From Streptomyces diastatochromogenes (lineage in GTDB: Bacteria > Actinomycetota > Actinomycetes > Streptomycetales > Streptomycetaceae): DNA of 64,000 nucleotides. Numbering within the stretch: position 1 is the first letter of the stretch; each line of letters opens with the position of its first letter. The notes under the pieces were generated by a model. That model did not search any database. It saw only the letters and a program-made list of their open reading frames with translations, and was not told the DNA's origin. Made by a program: the position numbers and the translations under genes. The DNA lies in contig JAPTYK010000001.1 in the NCBI GenBank assembly GCA_026913215.1, forward strand, positions 2,232,001 to 2,296,000, read 5' to 3'. Positions 37,275 to 46,581 of this stretch are shown in pieces.

Positions 37275-37328
37275 CGTAGCTCACAGGTACGCTGAGCAGG
37301 ACGAAATGCCGGAAAAGAGGACCTCTAC

Positions 37329-37983
37329 GTGACCCTGCCCGTGTCCCTGCCCGGACTGCGCGAGCGGAAGAAGCAGCGCACGCGCGACGCGTTGATCCGG
37401 GTCGCCCTGGAGCTCTTCACCGAGCACGGATACGAGCGGACCACCGTCGACGAGATCGTCGACGCCGTGGAGGTCTCCCAGCGGACCTTCTTCCGGTACT
37501 TCTCCTCCAAGGAGGAGGTCGCCTTCGCCGTCCAGCAGATGGTGGAGGAGCGCTTCGTGAGCGCCCTCGGGCGGCGGCCCCGGAGGAGGCCCCCTCGACG
37601 CGATGCGCAACGCCGTCCTGAGCGCCTGGGACACCATCGGCGAGGCGATCGCCGAGGTCGTCCCCGTCGAGCTCTACCTGCGCGCGTACTGCATGATCGA
37701 GTCCACGCCGGCGCTGCTCGCCGTGCATCTGCGCCGTTCCACCGAGACGGAGGAGACCATCGCCCGGATCATCGCCGCGCGCGAGGGCCTCGACGTCGAC
37801 GAGGACCCGCGCCCCCGGATCGCGGTGGCGGCGTTCAGCGGCGTGATGCGGGTGACCGGACAGATGTGGGGCCGGGGCACCGACCAGAGCCTGGAGGCCA
37901 TCCGCGCGCTCACCGAGGAGTACCTCGACCACCTCGGTCCGGCGCTCGCCCCGCACTGGCGGGACCGGGGCCGGGAGCGCTGA
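37329..37983 (+). CDS. TetR-family transcriptional regulator (one frame break)
   Basis: Repressor of about 218 residues. The N-terminal HTH is KKQRTRDALIRVALELFTEH then GYERTTVDEIVDAVEVSQRT and FFRYFSSKEEVAF, the classical TetR signature. The C-terminal ligand domain continues in another frame after about 37580 (MRNAVLSAWDTIGEAIAEVV, MIESTPALLAVHLRRSTETE, ALTEEYLDHLGPALA). One base lost in GGAGGAGGCCCCC explains the break. GTG 37329 is the start. It lies divergent to the MFS exporter and likely controls it and itself through the repeat at 37226-37274. Confidence 0.85.
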
Positions 37984-38034
37984 TACCCCCCGCAGGTCCG
38001 GTGCCGCCGGCCGCGCCCCGTAGGGTGGCCGCCC

Positions 38035-39240
38035 GTGACCTCAGCCGATGCCTCACCCACCCTCGTCGCCACGCGCACGCTCCTCGTGCTCGCCGTGGTG
38101 CTCGTCCTCCTCGCGACCACCGGGTGGACCACGATCCGGCACCGGCCCATGCCCTGGCCGTCCCGGGAGGCCGCGCTCGCCGCCTGGGCGCGGGACCGGA
38201 TCGACCACCGGCCGCTGCCCGACCCCGGCGCCCCGGCCCGTACCGTCGCCGCCTTCTTCGCCGGACTCGGCCCGGCGGACGCCACCCTGCTCGCCGCCCG
38301 GCACCCGCTCGTCGTCGGCAACCTCAACGGCGCCCCGGTCGCCCTGCGCTACCGCGCCAACCGGATCACCCTCACGCGCGCGTACGCCGCCGAACGCGGC
38401 CGGGTCGACGACGCCCGGCTCTCCCCGAGGGCGGCACGAGGCCCGGCGCCGGGTCGACCGCTTCGCCTCGCTGCTGCGGCCCGGCCGCCAGGTCCTCGCC
38501 TTCGACCCGTCCGGCGCGGGACGGACCGCCGAGGTCCTCGGGGACCTGGAGCACGCCCGGCGCGTCTCGGTGATCGTGCCCGGCGTCGACACCAACCTGC
38601 TCACCTTCCAGAAGACCAACGGCCGGTACGGCGCCCCCGCCGGCATGGCCCAGGCCCTCTACGCCGCCGAGCGGCGGACCGCGCCCGCGCGCGCGTGGCC
38701 GTCATCGCCTGGGCCGACTACACCGCGCCCGTCGGCGTCGGCGTCGACGCCATCACCGGCCGGCTGGCCGAGGAAGGAGCCGTGCGCCTGGTGGGCCTCA
38801 CCGAATCGCTGCCCCACGCGCGCGCGTGGCGCTCTTCTGCCACAGCTACGGCTCCGTGCTCTGCGGTGTCGCCGCGCCGCGCTGCCCGCCTGGGTGACCG
38901 ACGTCGCCGTGGCCGGCAGCCCGGGATGCGGGTCGAGCGGGCGGCCGACCTCGACAGCCCCGCGCGCGTGTGGGCCATGCGGGACGCCGACGACTGGATC
39001 GCGGACGTGCCGCACCTGGAGGTGGGCGGGGTCGGGCACGGCGCGGACCCGGTCGCGCCGGAGTTCGGCGCCCGGCTGCTCTCCGCGCGCGGGGCGGTCG
39101 GCCACAGCGGCTATTTCGCGCCCGGCACCGAGAGCCTCGGCAACTTCGCCGCGATAGGCGTCGGGGACTACCCGCGGCTGGTCTGCGCACGTGCCGACAG
39201 CGCTTGCCACGACGGAATATCCGGCGCGGAAGGCCCCTGA
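38035..39240 (+). CDS. DUF1023 alpha/beta hydrolase, copy 1 (4-5 frame breaks)
   Basis: Secreted or membrane-anchored hydrolase of about 400 residues. A hydrophobic helix (TLLVLAVVLVLLATTGWTTI) opens the protein. AAFFAGLGPADATLLAARHP and VVGNLNGAPVALRYRANRIT are the DUF1023 lead-in. VSVIVPGVDTNLLTFQ gives the first catalytic-fold strand, and VALFCHSYGSVLCG carries the nucleophile Ser. DDWIADVPHLEVGGVGHGAD and GHSGYFAPGTESLGN hold the Asp and His. Homologous text switches frames near 38430, 38695, 38825, 38885 and 38930. Two of these breaks fall in GCGCGCGTGG. Substrate unknown. A close relative lies at 42928. Confidence 0.78.
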   Translation: MTSADASPTLVATRTLLVLAVVLVLLATTGWTTIRHRPMPWPSREAALAAWARDRIDHRPLPDPGAPARTVAAFFAGLGPADATLLAARHPLVVGNLNGAPVALRYRANRITLTRAYAAERGRVDDARLSPRAARGPAPGRPLRLAAAARPPGPRLRPVRRGTDRRGPRGPGARPARLGDRARRRHQPAHLPEDQRPVRRPRRHGPGPLRRRAADRARARVAVIAWADYTAPVGVGVDAITGRLAEEGAVRLVGLTESLPHARAWRSSATATAPCSAVSPRRAARLGDRRRRGRQPGMRVERAADLDSPARVWAMRDADDWIADVPHLEVGGVGHGADPVAPEFGARLLSARGAVGHSGYFAPGTESLGNFAAIGVGDYPRLVCARADSACHDGISGAEGP

Positions 39241-39314
39241 CGCGCGTAGATCACGCAATTTCGGGACCTTTCACAGGGGCGACGCACGAGCACACGCCGC
39301 TTACGATGAGGCGT

Positions 39315-40292
39315 ATGGGTGATGTGCTGGCCGGAATTCATGCCACCTGGGAGTTCGAGAGCGACGCCCTCGTCATCCGCTTCGACCGGGGGATCCGTAC
39401 ACCGAAGCTGTACTCCGCGCTGCGCGAGAGACGGGTGCCGCACGAGGCGCTGGCGTCGGTGACGCTCACGCCCGGCAAGCGGGGCACCGTCGTGCTGCAC
39501 GCCGTGCCGAGGCCGGGTGCCGACCCGTTGATGGACGCGGCCGCGGGGCAGCTCAAGGAGGGCAGCGATCCGTACCGCCTGGTGCTCCCGGCGGAACGCG
39601 AGCCGCTCGCCGAGCGCTGGCGGGACGAGCTGGAGGCGCTCTCGCGGTGCGTCCGGGGCCGCGGGGCCGTCGGATACGACGCGGACGGGGCCTTCGGCGG
39701 GGCTTTCGACGGGGTCGGCGGCGAGGTGGTCGACGGGGCCGTCGGCGGCGGCGTCGCGCCCGCCGAGCGGTTCCTGGTCGCGCCGCCGTCGGGGCCTCAG
39801 TCCTTCAAGGCCTACGACGGGAAGGCCTGCTTCGACGGGACCTCGGAGGTCGCGTTCCGCTGGTCCCGGACGGGGCGTCCTCCGAGAAGTGGAAGGCCGG
39901 CGACCAGGTCTTTCCCGTACGGGACCTCTGCGGGGTCGAGTGGCGCTCGCCGGACGGGGTCGACGGGTACCTGCGGCTGGTGCGCCGGGACGGGGCCTCG
40001 TCCCGGGCCGAGCGGCCCGACCAGGACCCGGCGTGCGTCGTCTTCGGGCGCTACGGGCCGGTGTACGAGTCGCTGACCTTCGCGGCGGCGGTGCTCGCGG
40101 CGATCCGGGGCAAGGACCGGGCGCCCGTTCCTGTGCCCGTGCCTGTGCCTGTCGCGGCGCCGGTGGGGGTGGGGCGTCGGGATCCCGGGTGGTGGCTGAA
40201 AGGATTCGGCATCTGGGGAGCTGCATCGGGCGGGGCTGGTTACGGATGCGGAGTTCTCGGCGAAGAAGGCGGAGTTGTTGGCGGAGCTTTGA
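39315..40292 (+). CDS. DUF4429 protein with C-terminal SHOCT motif (about 3 frame breaks)
   Basis: Cytoplasmic protein of about 325 residues. VLAGIHATWEFESDALVIRF, IRTPKLYSALRERRVPHEAL and VTLTPGKRGTVVLHAVPRPG are a PH-like first DUF4429 unit. FLVAPPSGPQSFKAYDGKAC starts the second unit, which moves frame near 39870 (EKWKAGDQVFPVRDLCGVEW and YLRLVRRDG). The last 30 residues, ERIRHLGELHRAGLVTDAEF then SAKKAELLAEL, form a SHOCT helix pair, recovered by small frame changes near 40195 and 40220. A Gly/Val-rich spacer (GGAFDGVGGEVVDGAVGGGV) separates the units. SHOCT pairs commonly mediate oligomerisation. Function unknown. The start may be ATG 39306 or 39315. Confidence 0.75.
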
Positions 40293-40302
40293 GGGGGGCG
40301 CC

Positions 40303-40523
40303 CGCTGCCCCGTGTGGGCAATCGTCCCGCTGGGGCGGGACGGGTGGGCACACGGGACGGCGCGCTCAGCGGCGCCTCCGCGTTCCGAGCCTGGACCCGC
40401 ACCACGTGCACAGCTCGCACGGGGTGCGGGTCCAGGCGCGTAAGCCTCTGGCGCCGGCAAGGGCGCCGTTCCGTTGTGCCCACCCGTTCCGCCCCAGCGG
40501 AACAACTGCCCACAACGGGGGCG
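40303..40523. repeat. About 220-bp imperfect palindrome (long inverted repeat)
   Basis: Two arms of about 100 bp (40303-40402 and 40424-40523) are inverted copies at roughly 75-80 percent identity, around a 20-bp centre. Shared blocks are CGCTGGGGCGG, ACGGGTGGGCACA, ACGGCGC, GGCGCC and GCCTGGACCCGCAC. Each arm contains an inner hairpin (CGTCCCGCTGGGGCGGGACG and GTTCCGCCCCAGCGGAAC). Related fragments continue to 40625. It fills the gap between the SHOCT gene and the sensor kinase. Confidence 0.85.
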
Positions 40524-40709
40524 CGAGGGCACAGGCCCGGCGGGGCGCGGCCCGCAACGGGGTGGGTGGGCACCGACCCGGCGGAACGATTGCCGGCGAC
40601 GGAGCGGGGCGGCCCGCAATCGCGGTCGGTGTCATACCCCAGTAGCAGGTTCCGGTCCGGTCCTCGGTATGACGTTGGGGGGAGGGGGGGTGCTTAGGGT
40701 GAGGGCGTC

Positions 40710-42040
40710 ATGGTGAGTGGATCGCGGCCTGAGCCGCCAGCGGAGTCGTTGTCCGGGGTCAGTCGTCGGGTCGGGGGGTGGGTCCGGGAGAGGGCGCGGG
40801 GGGTGGGGGAGGCGCTGACGACGCCGAGCAGGCCGGGGGAGGCGCTGTTGGCGGGGGCGTCGGGGAGGTGGGTGCGGCTGTTGCCGTATGTGGTGGCGGT
40901 GGCGTTCGGGACGGCGCTGTTGCCGTCCACGGTGCTGCTGCTGATCAACGACTACGGGGTGAACGGGGCGTTGGCGGGTGCGCTCGGCACCGCGCAGGCC
41001 GCGCCGCTGCTGCTGGCCGTGACGCGGCCCCTCCAGGCCTGGTGGATCGTTTTCGCCGCCGACGTGTTCGGGGCGCTCGTGCTGCTGGGTGCGGACGGGC
41101 CCCACGCGGAGATGTGGCCGTGGACGCCGCCGGTCGTCATCGGCTACTGCGCCCTGATGGTCGCGCTGGGGCTGCGGGAGTCCCGTCGGGCGCTGTTCGG
41201 GGTGTGGCTGGCGACGGGTCTGGCCGGGTTCGTGCTGGAGTTGTTCCGGCCTGCCCGGTTCACCAGTCTGCACCTGCTGATGCTCGTCCTGAGCGGGGTG
41301 CTGCTGCTCCTGACCTCGGCGATCCGGGCCCGGGGCGACGCGCAGCGGAGGCTGGCCGAGCAGGAGACCATCAGCGAGGCGGAGCGGGCGCGGCGGACGC
41401 TCCTGGAGGAGCGGGCCAGGATCGCGCGGGAGCTGCACGACGTCGTGGCCCACCACATGTCCGTGATCACCGTGCAGGCGGATTCCGCGCCGTACCGGAT
41501 TCCCGGACTTCCCGAGGCCGCCCGCGAGGAGTTCACCTCGATCGCGGCGAGTGCCCGCGAGTCGCTCGCCGAGATGCGGCGGCTGCTCTCCGTCCTCCGC
41601 AGTGACGGCAGCGAGGGCGAGCGGGCCCCGCAGCCGGGTCTCGACCGGGTGCAGCAGCTCGTCGAGGCGACCGTACGCGCGGGCGTGCCGGCCGAGCTGC
41701 GGCTCGCCGCCGACCTGGGGACGTGCCGCAGGCCGTGGACCTGTCGGCGTACCGGATCGTGCAGGAGGCCCTGGCCAATGTCGTGCGGCACGCGCCCGGG
41801 GCGTCGACCCGGGTCTCCGTGCGGGCCGAGGACGGGTGGCTGACCGTCCTCGTCGTCAACGGGCCGTCCCTGGAGGAGCGTTCCTCCGTCGAGCGGGGCG
41901 TCCCCGGGACCGGTCACGGGCTCGTCGGCATGCGGGAGCGCGTACGGTTGACCGGCGGCTCGCTGGACACCGGGCCGCTGCCGGACGGCGGCTTCCGGGT
42001 CGCGGCCAGGCTCCCCCTGCGTACGAAGGACACCGAGTGA
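40710..42040 (+). CDS. NarL-type sensor histidine kinase (one frame break)
   Basis: Membrane sensor of about 443 residues. A short cytosolic head is followed by about five to six transmembrane helices (LLPYVVAVAFGTALLPSTVL, PPVVIGYCALMVALGL, LLMLVLSGVLLLLTSAI). The HisKA_3 phosphorylation site is RARIARELHDVVAHHMSVIT with the phospho-His in ELHDVVAHH, near residue 250. The ATPase part changes frame near 41720, one missing G in GGGGACG, and continues QAVDLSAYRIVQEALANVVR (N box) and GTGHGLVGMRERV (G box). Its stop overlaps the response regulator start as GTGA, so the pair is cotranslated. Signal unknown. Confidence 0.9.
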
Positions 42041-42720
42041 CCATCCGCGTGATCATCGTCGACGACCAGGCCATGGTGCGGGCCGGTTTCGCCGCGCTCC
42101 TCGCCGCACAGCCCGACATCGACGTGGTCGGCGAGGCTCCGGACGGGCGGCAGGGCGTGGAGGTGGCGCGCTCGGCGCACCCGGACGTGGTCCTGATGGA
42201 CGTGCGGATGCCGGAGCTGGACGGGCTCGCCGCCGCCCGGGAGATCCTGCACCCGCCGGCCGGGGTCACGCACCTGCCGAAGGTACTGATGCTGACCACC
42301 TTCGACGTCGACGACTACGTGTACGAGGCGCTGCGCGCGGGCGCGTCCGGCTTCCTCCTCAAGGACGCGCCGCCGGCCGACCTCATCGCGGCGGTGCGGG
42401 TGGTGGCGGCGGGCGAGGCGCTGCTCGCCCCGTCCGTGACCCGCCGTCTCATCGCCGACTTCGCGGCCTCCCGCCCGGCGCCCCGCCGGGACAGCACGGC
42501 CCTGCGTCTGAACGGGCTCACCCCGCGCGAGACGGAGGTCCTGGAGCTGATCGCCCGGGGCCTGTCCAACCAGGAGATCGCCGACAGCCTGGTCCTCGCC
42601 GAGCAGACGGTGAAGACCCACATCGGCCGGGTCCTCGCCAAGCTGGACCTGCGCGACCGGGCGCAGGCGGTGGTCTTCGCGTACGAGTCGGGCCTGGTCA
42701 CGCCCGGGGACTCGCGCTAG
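42037..42720 (+). CDS. NarL/LuxR-type response regulator
   Basis: Intact 227-residue partner of the upstream kinase. The receiver domain has VIIVDDQAMVRAGFAALL (acidic pocket), DVVLMDVRMPELDG with phospho-Asp in LMDVRMP near residue 55, MLTTFD (Thr switch) and GFLLKDAPP (Lys). The C-terminal LuxR HTH is LTPRETEVLELIARGLSNQE then IADSLVLAEQTVKTHIGRVL. The GTG start overlaps the kinase stop. The target genes are not evident; adjacent hydrolase and acyltransferase genes are candidates. Confidence 0.93.
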   Translation: MTIRVIIVDDQAMVRAGFAALLAAQPDIDVVGEAPDGRQGVEVARSAHPDVVLMDVRMPELDGLAAAREILHPPAGVTHLPKVLMLTTFDVDDYVYEALRAGASGFLLKDAPPADLIAAVRVVAAGEALLAPSVTRRLIADFAASRPAPRRDSTALRLNGLTPRETEVLELIARGLSNQEIADSLVLAEQTVKTHIGRVLAKLDLRDRAQAVVFAYESGLVTPGDSR

Positions 42721-42768
42721 GGCCTGCCCGTCTCTTCGGGCCGGACCCGGCGGGAAGGGCGGACAGGC
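42721..42768 (+). terminator. Hairpin after response regulator
   Basis: GGGCCTG at 42721 pairs with CAGGCCC near 42768, with further GC pairing inside. It starts right after the TAG of the response regulator. GC-rich with no T-run. Confidence 0.5.
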
Positions 42769-42927
42769 CCCGGCACCAGGGGGAAAACCCCACCCCCGAC
42801 CTCCGGCTGGCTGCTCCTCCACCCCCTACCCCGGTATCAAAGGGAGTTGGCCCCGGTGTGACGTGGCGTCACCCTTCGTCTTCCTACCTTCCTCTCGCCA
42901 ACGACGAGAGCGAGGGAGGGCGGGCCG

Positions 42928-43903
42928 ATGCGCCGCTTCACGAGGACACTGATCACCGCCGCGACGGTGGCCGGTGTGATCGCCGGCACGGCGGGCTGGG
43001 CGTCCGGGAACAGCCAGGAGGCCGTGACCGGGGCCCCCGTGGGGACCGGGGCGTGGCGGGCGGCAGGGCTGCCGGACCCGGAGGGATAGGCCCGGCCGAG
43101 GTCGCGCGCTTCTTCGCCGGGCTGAGTCCCGTACGGCAGCGGGAGCTGGCCCGTGCGTACCCCACGGTCGTCGGGAACCTCGACGGGGCGCCCCTGGAGC
43201 TGCGGTACGAGGCCAACGCCCGCTCCGCGCGGGGGGAGTTCGGCGGGGCGCGGGTCCTCGCCCACGATCCGCGCGGGCGGGGCAGGTGGCCCTGGTCTAC
43301 GGGGACCTGGCGCGGGCCGAGCACGTGGCGGTGATCGTGCCCGGCTCCGACGTCGACGCGGGGCACGTCGGGCCGCTCGCGGAGATGGCGGCCGGGCTGC
43401 GGCGGGCGACCGGGGCCGTACGGCGGTGGTCGCGTGGGCCGGGTACACGACGCCCGTGGGCGTGGGTCTGGACGCGGCCACCGGCCGGCTCGCCGAGGTC
43501 GGGGCGGAGCGGCTCACCCGGTTCACGGAGGGGCTCGCGGCGGTGGGCGCGGCCGAGCCGTCGCTGTTCTGCCACAGTTACGGCTCCGTGGTCTGCGGTC
43601 TCGCCGCCCACGAGCTGAAGGCGAAGGACCTGGTGGTCTTCGGCTCCCCCGGGATGCGCGCCGGGAACGTGTCCGAGCTCGGGACCTCCGCCCGGGTCTG
43701 GGCGGCGAAGGATCCCACCGACTGGATCGACCGGGTGCCGAACGTCGAGTTCGCGGGGCTCGGGCACGGCGCCGACCCCACCGAGCCGGCCTTCGGGGCC
43801 CGCCGGATCCCCGCCGGGGACGCCGCCGGGCACGGCGGCTACTCGCGCCCGGCACCTCCTCCCTCCGCGCGTTCGCCGCGATCGCCGAGGGGACGTCCGA
43901 TGA
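42928..43903 (+). CDS. DUF1023 alpha/beta hydrolase, copy 2 (4-5 frame breaks)
   Basis: Secreted hydrolase of about 325 residues, paralogous to the gene at 38035. The signal peptide is MRRFTRTLITAATVAGVIAG. Then come EVARFFAGLSPVRQRELARA, VVGNLDGAPLELRYEANARS, VALVYGDLARAEHVAVIVPG, the nucleophile box SLFCHSYGSVVCGLAAHELK, DPTDWIDRVPNVEFAGLGHG and GHGGYSR. Frame changes occur near 43080, 43275, 43425 and 43850. If one G is restored near 43890 it ends AAIAEGDVR with TGA at 43901-43903, overlapping the acyltransferase ATG as ATGA. The pair therefore looks translationally coupled. Substrate unknown. Confidence 0.75.
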
Positions 43904-45090
43904 GGACGCTCGTCGCGAGGATCGAGTCCTCCACCCCGCCCACCGCGACCGCGCGATCGACGGGCTCCGCGCCCTGGCGCTGCTCGCCGTGCCGACGGGG
44001 CACTGGCTGCTCGGCGGGTTCACGCTCTCCGCCGACGGCGCGATCCACAACGCCAGCCCGCTGAGCGCCTTCGCGGGGCTCGCGCCCGTCAGCTGGGTCC
44101 TCCAGATGCTGGGGATCTTCTTCCTGGTCGGCGGGTACGCCTCGGTGCTGTCGTACCGGCGCAGGAAGGGCTCCACGCGCGCGTGGCTCGGGGACGGCTC
44201 GCCCGGCTCGGGCGTCCGGTGCTGGGGTCACCGCCGTGTGGGCGGCGCTGCTGCCCGTGCTGCACCTCGGTCTCGGGGTGCCCGTGGACACGCTGCGGAC
44301 GGCGTCCACGCTGGTGATCCAGCCGCTGTGGTTCGTCGGGGTGTACACGGTGGTCACCGCGCTGACCCTGCTGTGCGTGCGGGCGGCCCGCCGCCTCGGG
44401 TGTGGGCGGCGGCGCCGCTGCTCGGCTCGGTCGCCGTCGTCGACTTCCTGCGGTACGGGCCGTACGCGGACGCCGTGCCGTCCTGGCTGAGCCTGCTGAA
44501 CATCCTGCCCGGCTGGCTGTTCGCGTACCAGCTCGGCGTCTCCTGGGGCGAGGGCCGGGTCGGCCGGCGCCACGCGTGGGGCTGCTGCTCGGCGGCGCCG
44601 CGCTCTTCGCGGCCCTGCTGCTCGTCTTCGGCTACCCGGTGTCGATGGTCGGCGTGCCCGGCGAGGCCCGCACCAACTCGCACCCGCCGTCGCTGCTCGT
44701 CCTCGCCCTGGCCGCCGCGCAGAGCGGTGCGGCGATCCTGCTCCGCGACCGGCTCGGCCGGTTCCTGAAGCGGCCCGCGCTGTGGGCGCCGGTCGTCGTG
44801 ATCAACCTGTCCGCGATGACGATCCTGTGCTGGCACCAGACGGCCATGCTGACCGCCGCGATCCCCGCCTCGTACGCCGGTGAGGTCGCCGGCCTGGTCG
44901 GCGCGCCGGACTCGGTGGGCTGGGTCCTCGCCCGGCTGGCCTGGATGCCGGTCTTCGCCGGGCTCCTCGTCCTGATCGGCCGGTACGCGCGCGTCTTCGA
45001 GTCGCCGTGGGCGAGACCGGCACCGCCAGGCGCGCCCTGGCGGGCGTCCTGGCGGCGGGTTTCGCGGTCTTCGCCCTGGGGCTGGCCTAG
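43900..45090 (+). CDS. Acyltransferase family 3 membrane protein (at least 4 frame breaks)
   Basis: Integral membrane O-acyltransferase of about 400 residues with ten or so helices. DRAIDGLRALALLAVPTGHW is the family start, with the catalytic His in PTGHWLLGG. PVSWVLQMLGIFFLVGGYAS, STLVIQPLWFVGVYTVVTAL, LLNILPGWLFAYQLGVSWGE and ALWAPVVVINLSAMTILCWH are further conserved helices; the last has the second His (CWHQTAM). Frames change near 43950, 44195, 44395, 44575 and 45010. It is coupled to the DUF1023 hydrolase. The pair may add and remove acyl groups on a surface or secreted compound, which is inference. Confidence 0.78.
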
Positions 45091-45099
45091 ATGTGCGGC

Positions 45100-46122
45100 T
45101 CAGACCTCGCGGTCGGTGGACGTGAAGCGCATGTCCGGGTAGCGGTCGCCCGCCACCTGGCCGGCGATCGGCTCCAGTTCGGCGAGTTCGGCGGCGGTGA
45201 GGGTGATGCGGGTGGCGGCCGCGTTCTCCAGGAGGCGGGAGCGCTTGCGGGTGCCGGGGATGGGGACGACGGTGAGGCCGTGGACGGCGGCGCGCTGCTG
45301 GACCCAGGCCAGGGCGATCTGGGCCGGGGTCGCGCCGTGGGTGGCGGCGATCTTCCGGACCGGGTCGAGGAGGGCGGCGTTCCGCTCGGCGTTCTCGCCG
45401 CTGAAGCGGGGCTGGTACCGGCGGAAGTCGTCGTCCGACAGGTCCTTGGTGGCGTCGGCGAACGCGCCGGTCAGGAAGCCCCGGCCGAGCGGCGAGTACG
45501 GCACGAAGGTCACGCCGAGCTCGGCGGCGGCGCCGACGGCGCTGCGCTCCACGTCCCGGGAGAAGAGCGACCACTCCGACTGGAGGGCGGTGATCGGGTG
45601 CACCGCGTGGGCCTCGCGCAGTTCGGGCCCGGTGACCTCGCTCAGGCCCAGGAAGCGGACCTTGCCCTCCTGGACGAGCTCGGCCATCGCGCCGACGGAC
45701 TCGGCGAAGGGGATCTCCGGGTCGCGGCGGTGCATGTAGTAGAGGTCGATGGTCTCGACGCCGAGGCGGCGCAGGCTGTCCTCGGCGGCCTTCTTGATGT
45801 ACGCCGGGTCGTTGCGGACGCCGCGGTAGGTGGGGTCGTCGGCGCGGCGCTCTATGGCGAACTTGGTGGCGAGGGTGACCTCGTCGCGGTGGGCGGCGAG
45901 GAAGGGGGCGAGGAACTCCTCGTTGGCGCCGCTGCCGTAGATGTCGGCGGTGTCGATCAGGGTGACGCCGGCCTCCAGGGCCGCGTCGAGGGTGTCGCGG
46001 GCCGCCGCCTCGTCGGTGTCGCCGTAGAACTCGCTGATGCCCATGGCGCCGAAGCCCTGGACGCCGACCTCGGGTCCGCCCTGGCCGAGGCGTACGGTGT
46101 CGATCCTGGTCACGCTGGTCAT
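45100..46122 (-). CDS. Aldo/keto reductase
   Basis: Intact 340-residue NADP-dependent (alpha/beta)8 reductase. LGQGGPEVGVQGFGAMGISE opens the barrel. The catalytic residues are Asp in LIDTADIYGSGANEEF, Tyr in IYGSG, Lys in LATKFAIER and His in YYMHRRDPEIP. The cofactor-binding end is VVPIPGTRKRSRLLENAAAT. It belongs to the YajO/AKR13-like group. The ATG is overlapped by the MerR stop, so the two are cotranscribed as merR then akr. It likely detoxifies aldehydes or quinones sensed by the MerR protein. Confidence 0.92.
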   Translation of the reverse strand: MTSVTRIDTVRLGQGGPEVGVQGFGAMGISEFYGDTDEAAARDTLDAALEAGVTLIDTADIYGSGANEEFLAPFLAAHRDEVTLATKFAIERRADDPTYRGVRNDPAYIKKAAEDSLRRLGVETIDLYYMHRRDPEIPFAESVGAMAELVQEGKVRFLGLSEVTGPELREAHAVHPITALQSEWSLFSRDVERSAVGAAAELGVTFVPYSPLGRGFLTGAFADATKDLSDDDFRRYQPRFSGENAERNAALLDPVRKIAATHGATPAQIALAWVQQRAAVHGLTVVPIPGTRKRSRLLENAAATRITLTAAELAELEPIAGQVAGDRYPDMRFTSTDREV

Positions 46123-46529
46123 GAAGGTGTTCCTCCGCTTGCGGTCCCGTAATGGCTGATCTTGATGTCGAGCACGGCGAGCGTGTCCTGGAGCTCGGTG
46201 ATCCTGCTGAGGACGTCGCGCCGGGTGGCCTCCAGGAGCTCCCGCCGCGCGTCCCGGGTGTGTTCCCCCTCGCGCACCAGCTCGGCGTACCTGACCATGT
46301 CGGCGACCGGCATCCCGGTCAGCCGCAGCTTGCCGACGAACGCCAGCCAGTGCAGGTCGCGTTCGGTGAAGCGGCGCTGCCCGGTGTGCGAACGGTCGAC
46401 GTGCGGCATCAGGCCGATCCGCTCGTACCAGCGCAGGGTGTGCGCGGTGAGCCCGGTGATGACCGCCACCTCGCTGATCGTGTAGCGGTCCTTCCCGGCA
46501 AGCCCGGTCGTGCTCTCGATCACGCTCAT
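46119..46529 (-). CDS. MerR-family transcriptional regulator
   Basis: Intact 136-residue activator. The HTH is YTISEVAVITGLTAHTLRWY then ERIGLMPHVDRSHTGQRRFT, followed by WLAFVGKLRLTGMPVADMVR and a dimer helix (VLSRITELQDTLAVLDIKIS). There are no conserved Cys pairs, so it is of the organic-ligand type (like SoxR-free YfmP/NmlR relatives) rather than metal-sensing. It overlaps the aldo/keto reductase by 4 bp and must control it. The operator is probably the palindrome at 46548-46563 directly upstream. Confidence 0.9.
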   Translation of the reverse strand: MSVIESTTGLAGKDRYTISEVAVITGLTAHTLRWYERIGLMPHVDRSHTGQRRFTERDLHWLAFVGKLRLTGMPVADMVRYAELVREGEHTRDARRELLEATRRDVLSRITELQDTLAVLDIKISHYGTASGGTPS

Positions 46530-46547
46530 GGGCCCCACGCTAAAACG

Positions 46548-46563
46548 TTGGAGTGCACTCGAA
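46548..46563 (-). promoter_or_regulatory. MerR-type operator palindrome
   Basis: TTGGAGTGCACTCGAA is a 16-bp palindrome with one mismatch pair, centred about 26 bp upstream of the merR start. Sites of the form GAGTGCACTC are common in promoters of MerR/aldo-keto reductase operons and fit the elongated spacer that MerR proteins untwist. Confidence 0.6.
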
Positions 46564-46581
46564 GCAAGTAGGCTCGGCCCC

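Noticed and set aside
39647..40645. Open frames through the palindrome at 40303-40523
   Set aside because: After the SHOCT stop at 40292 the sequence is inverted-repeat DNA and any translation changes with strand and frame.
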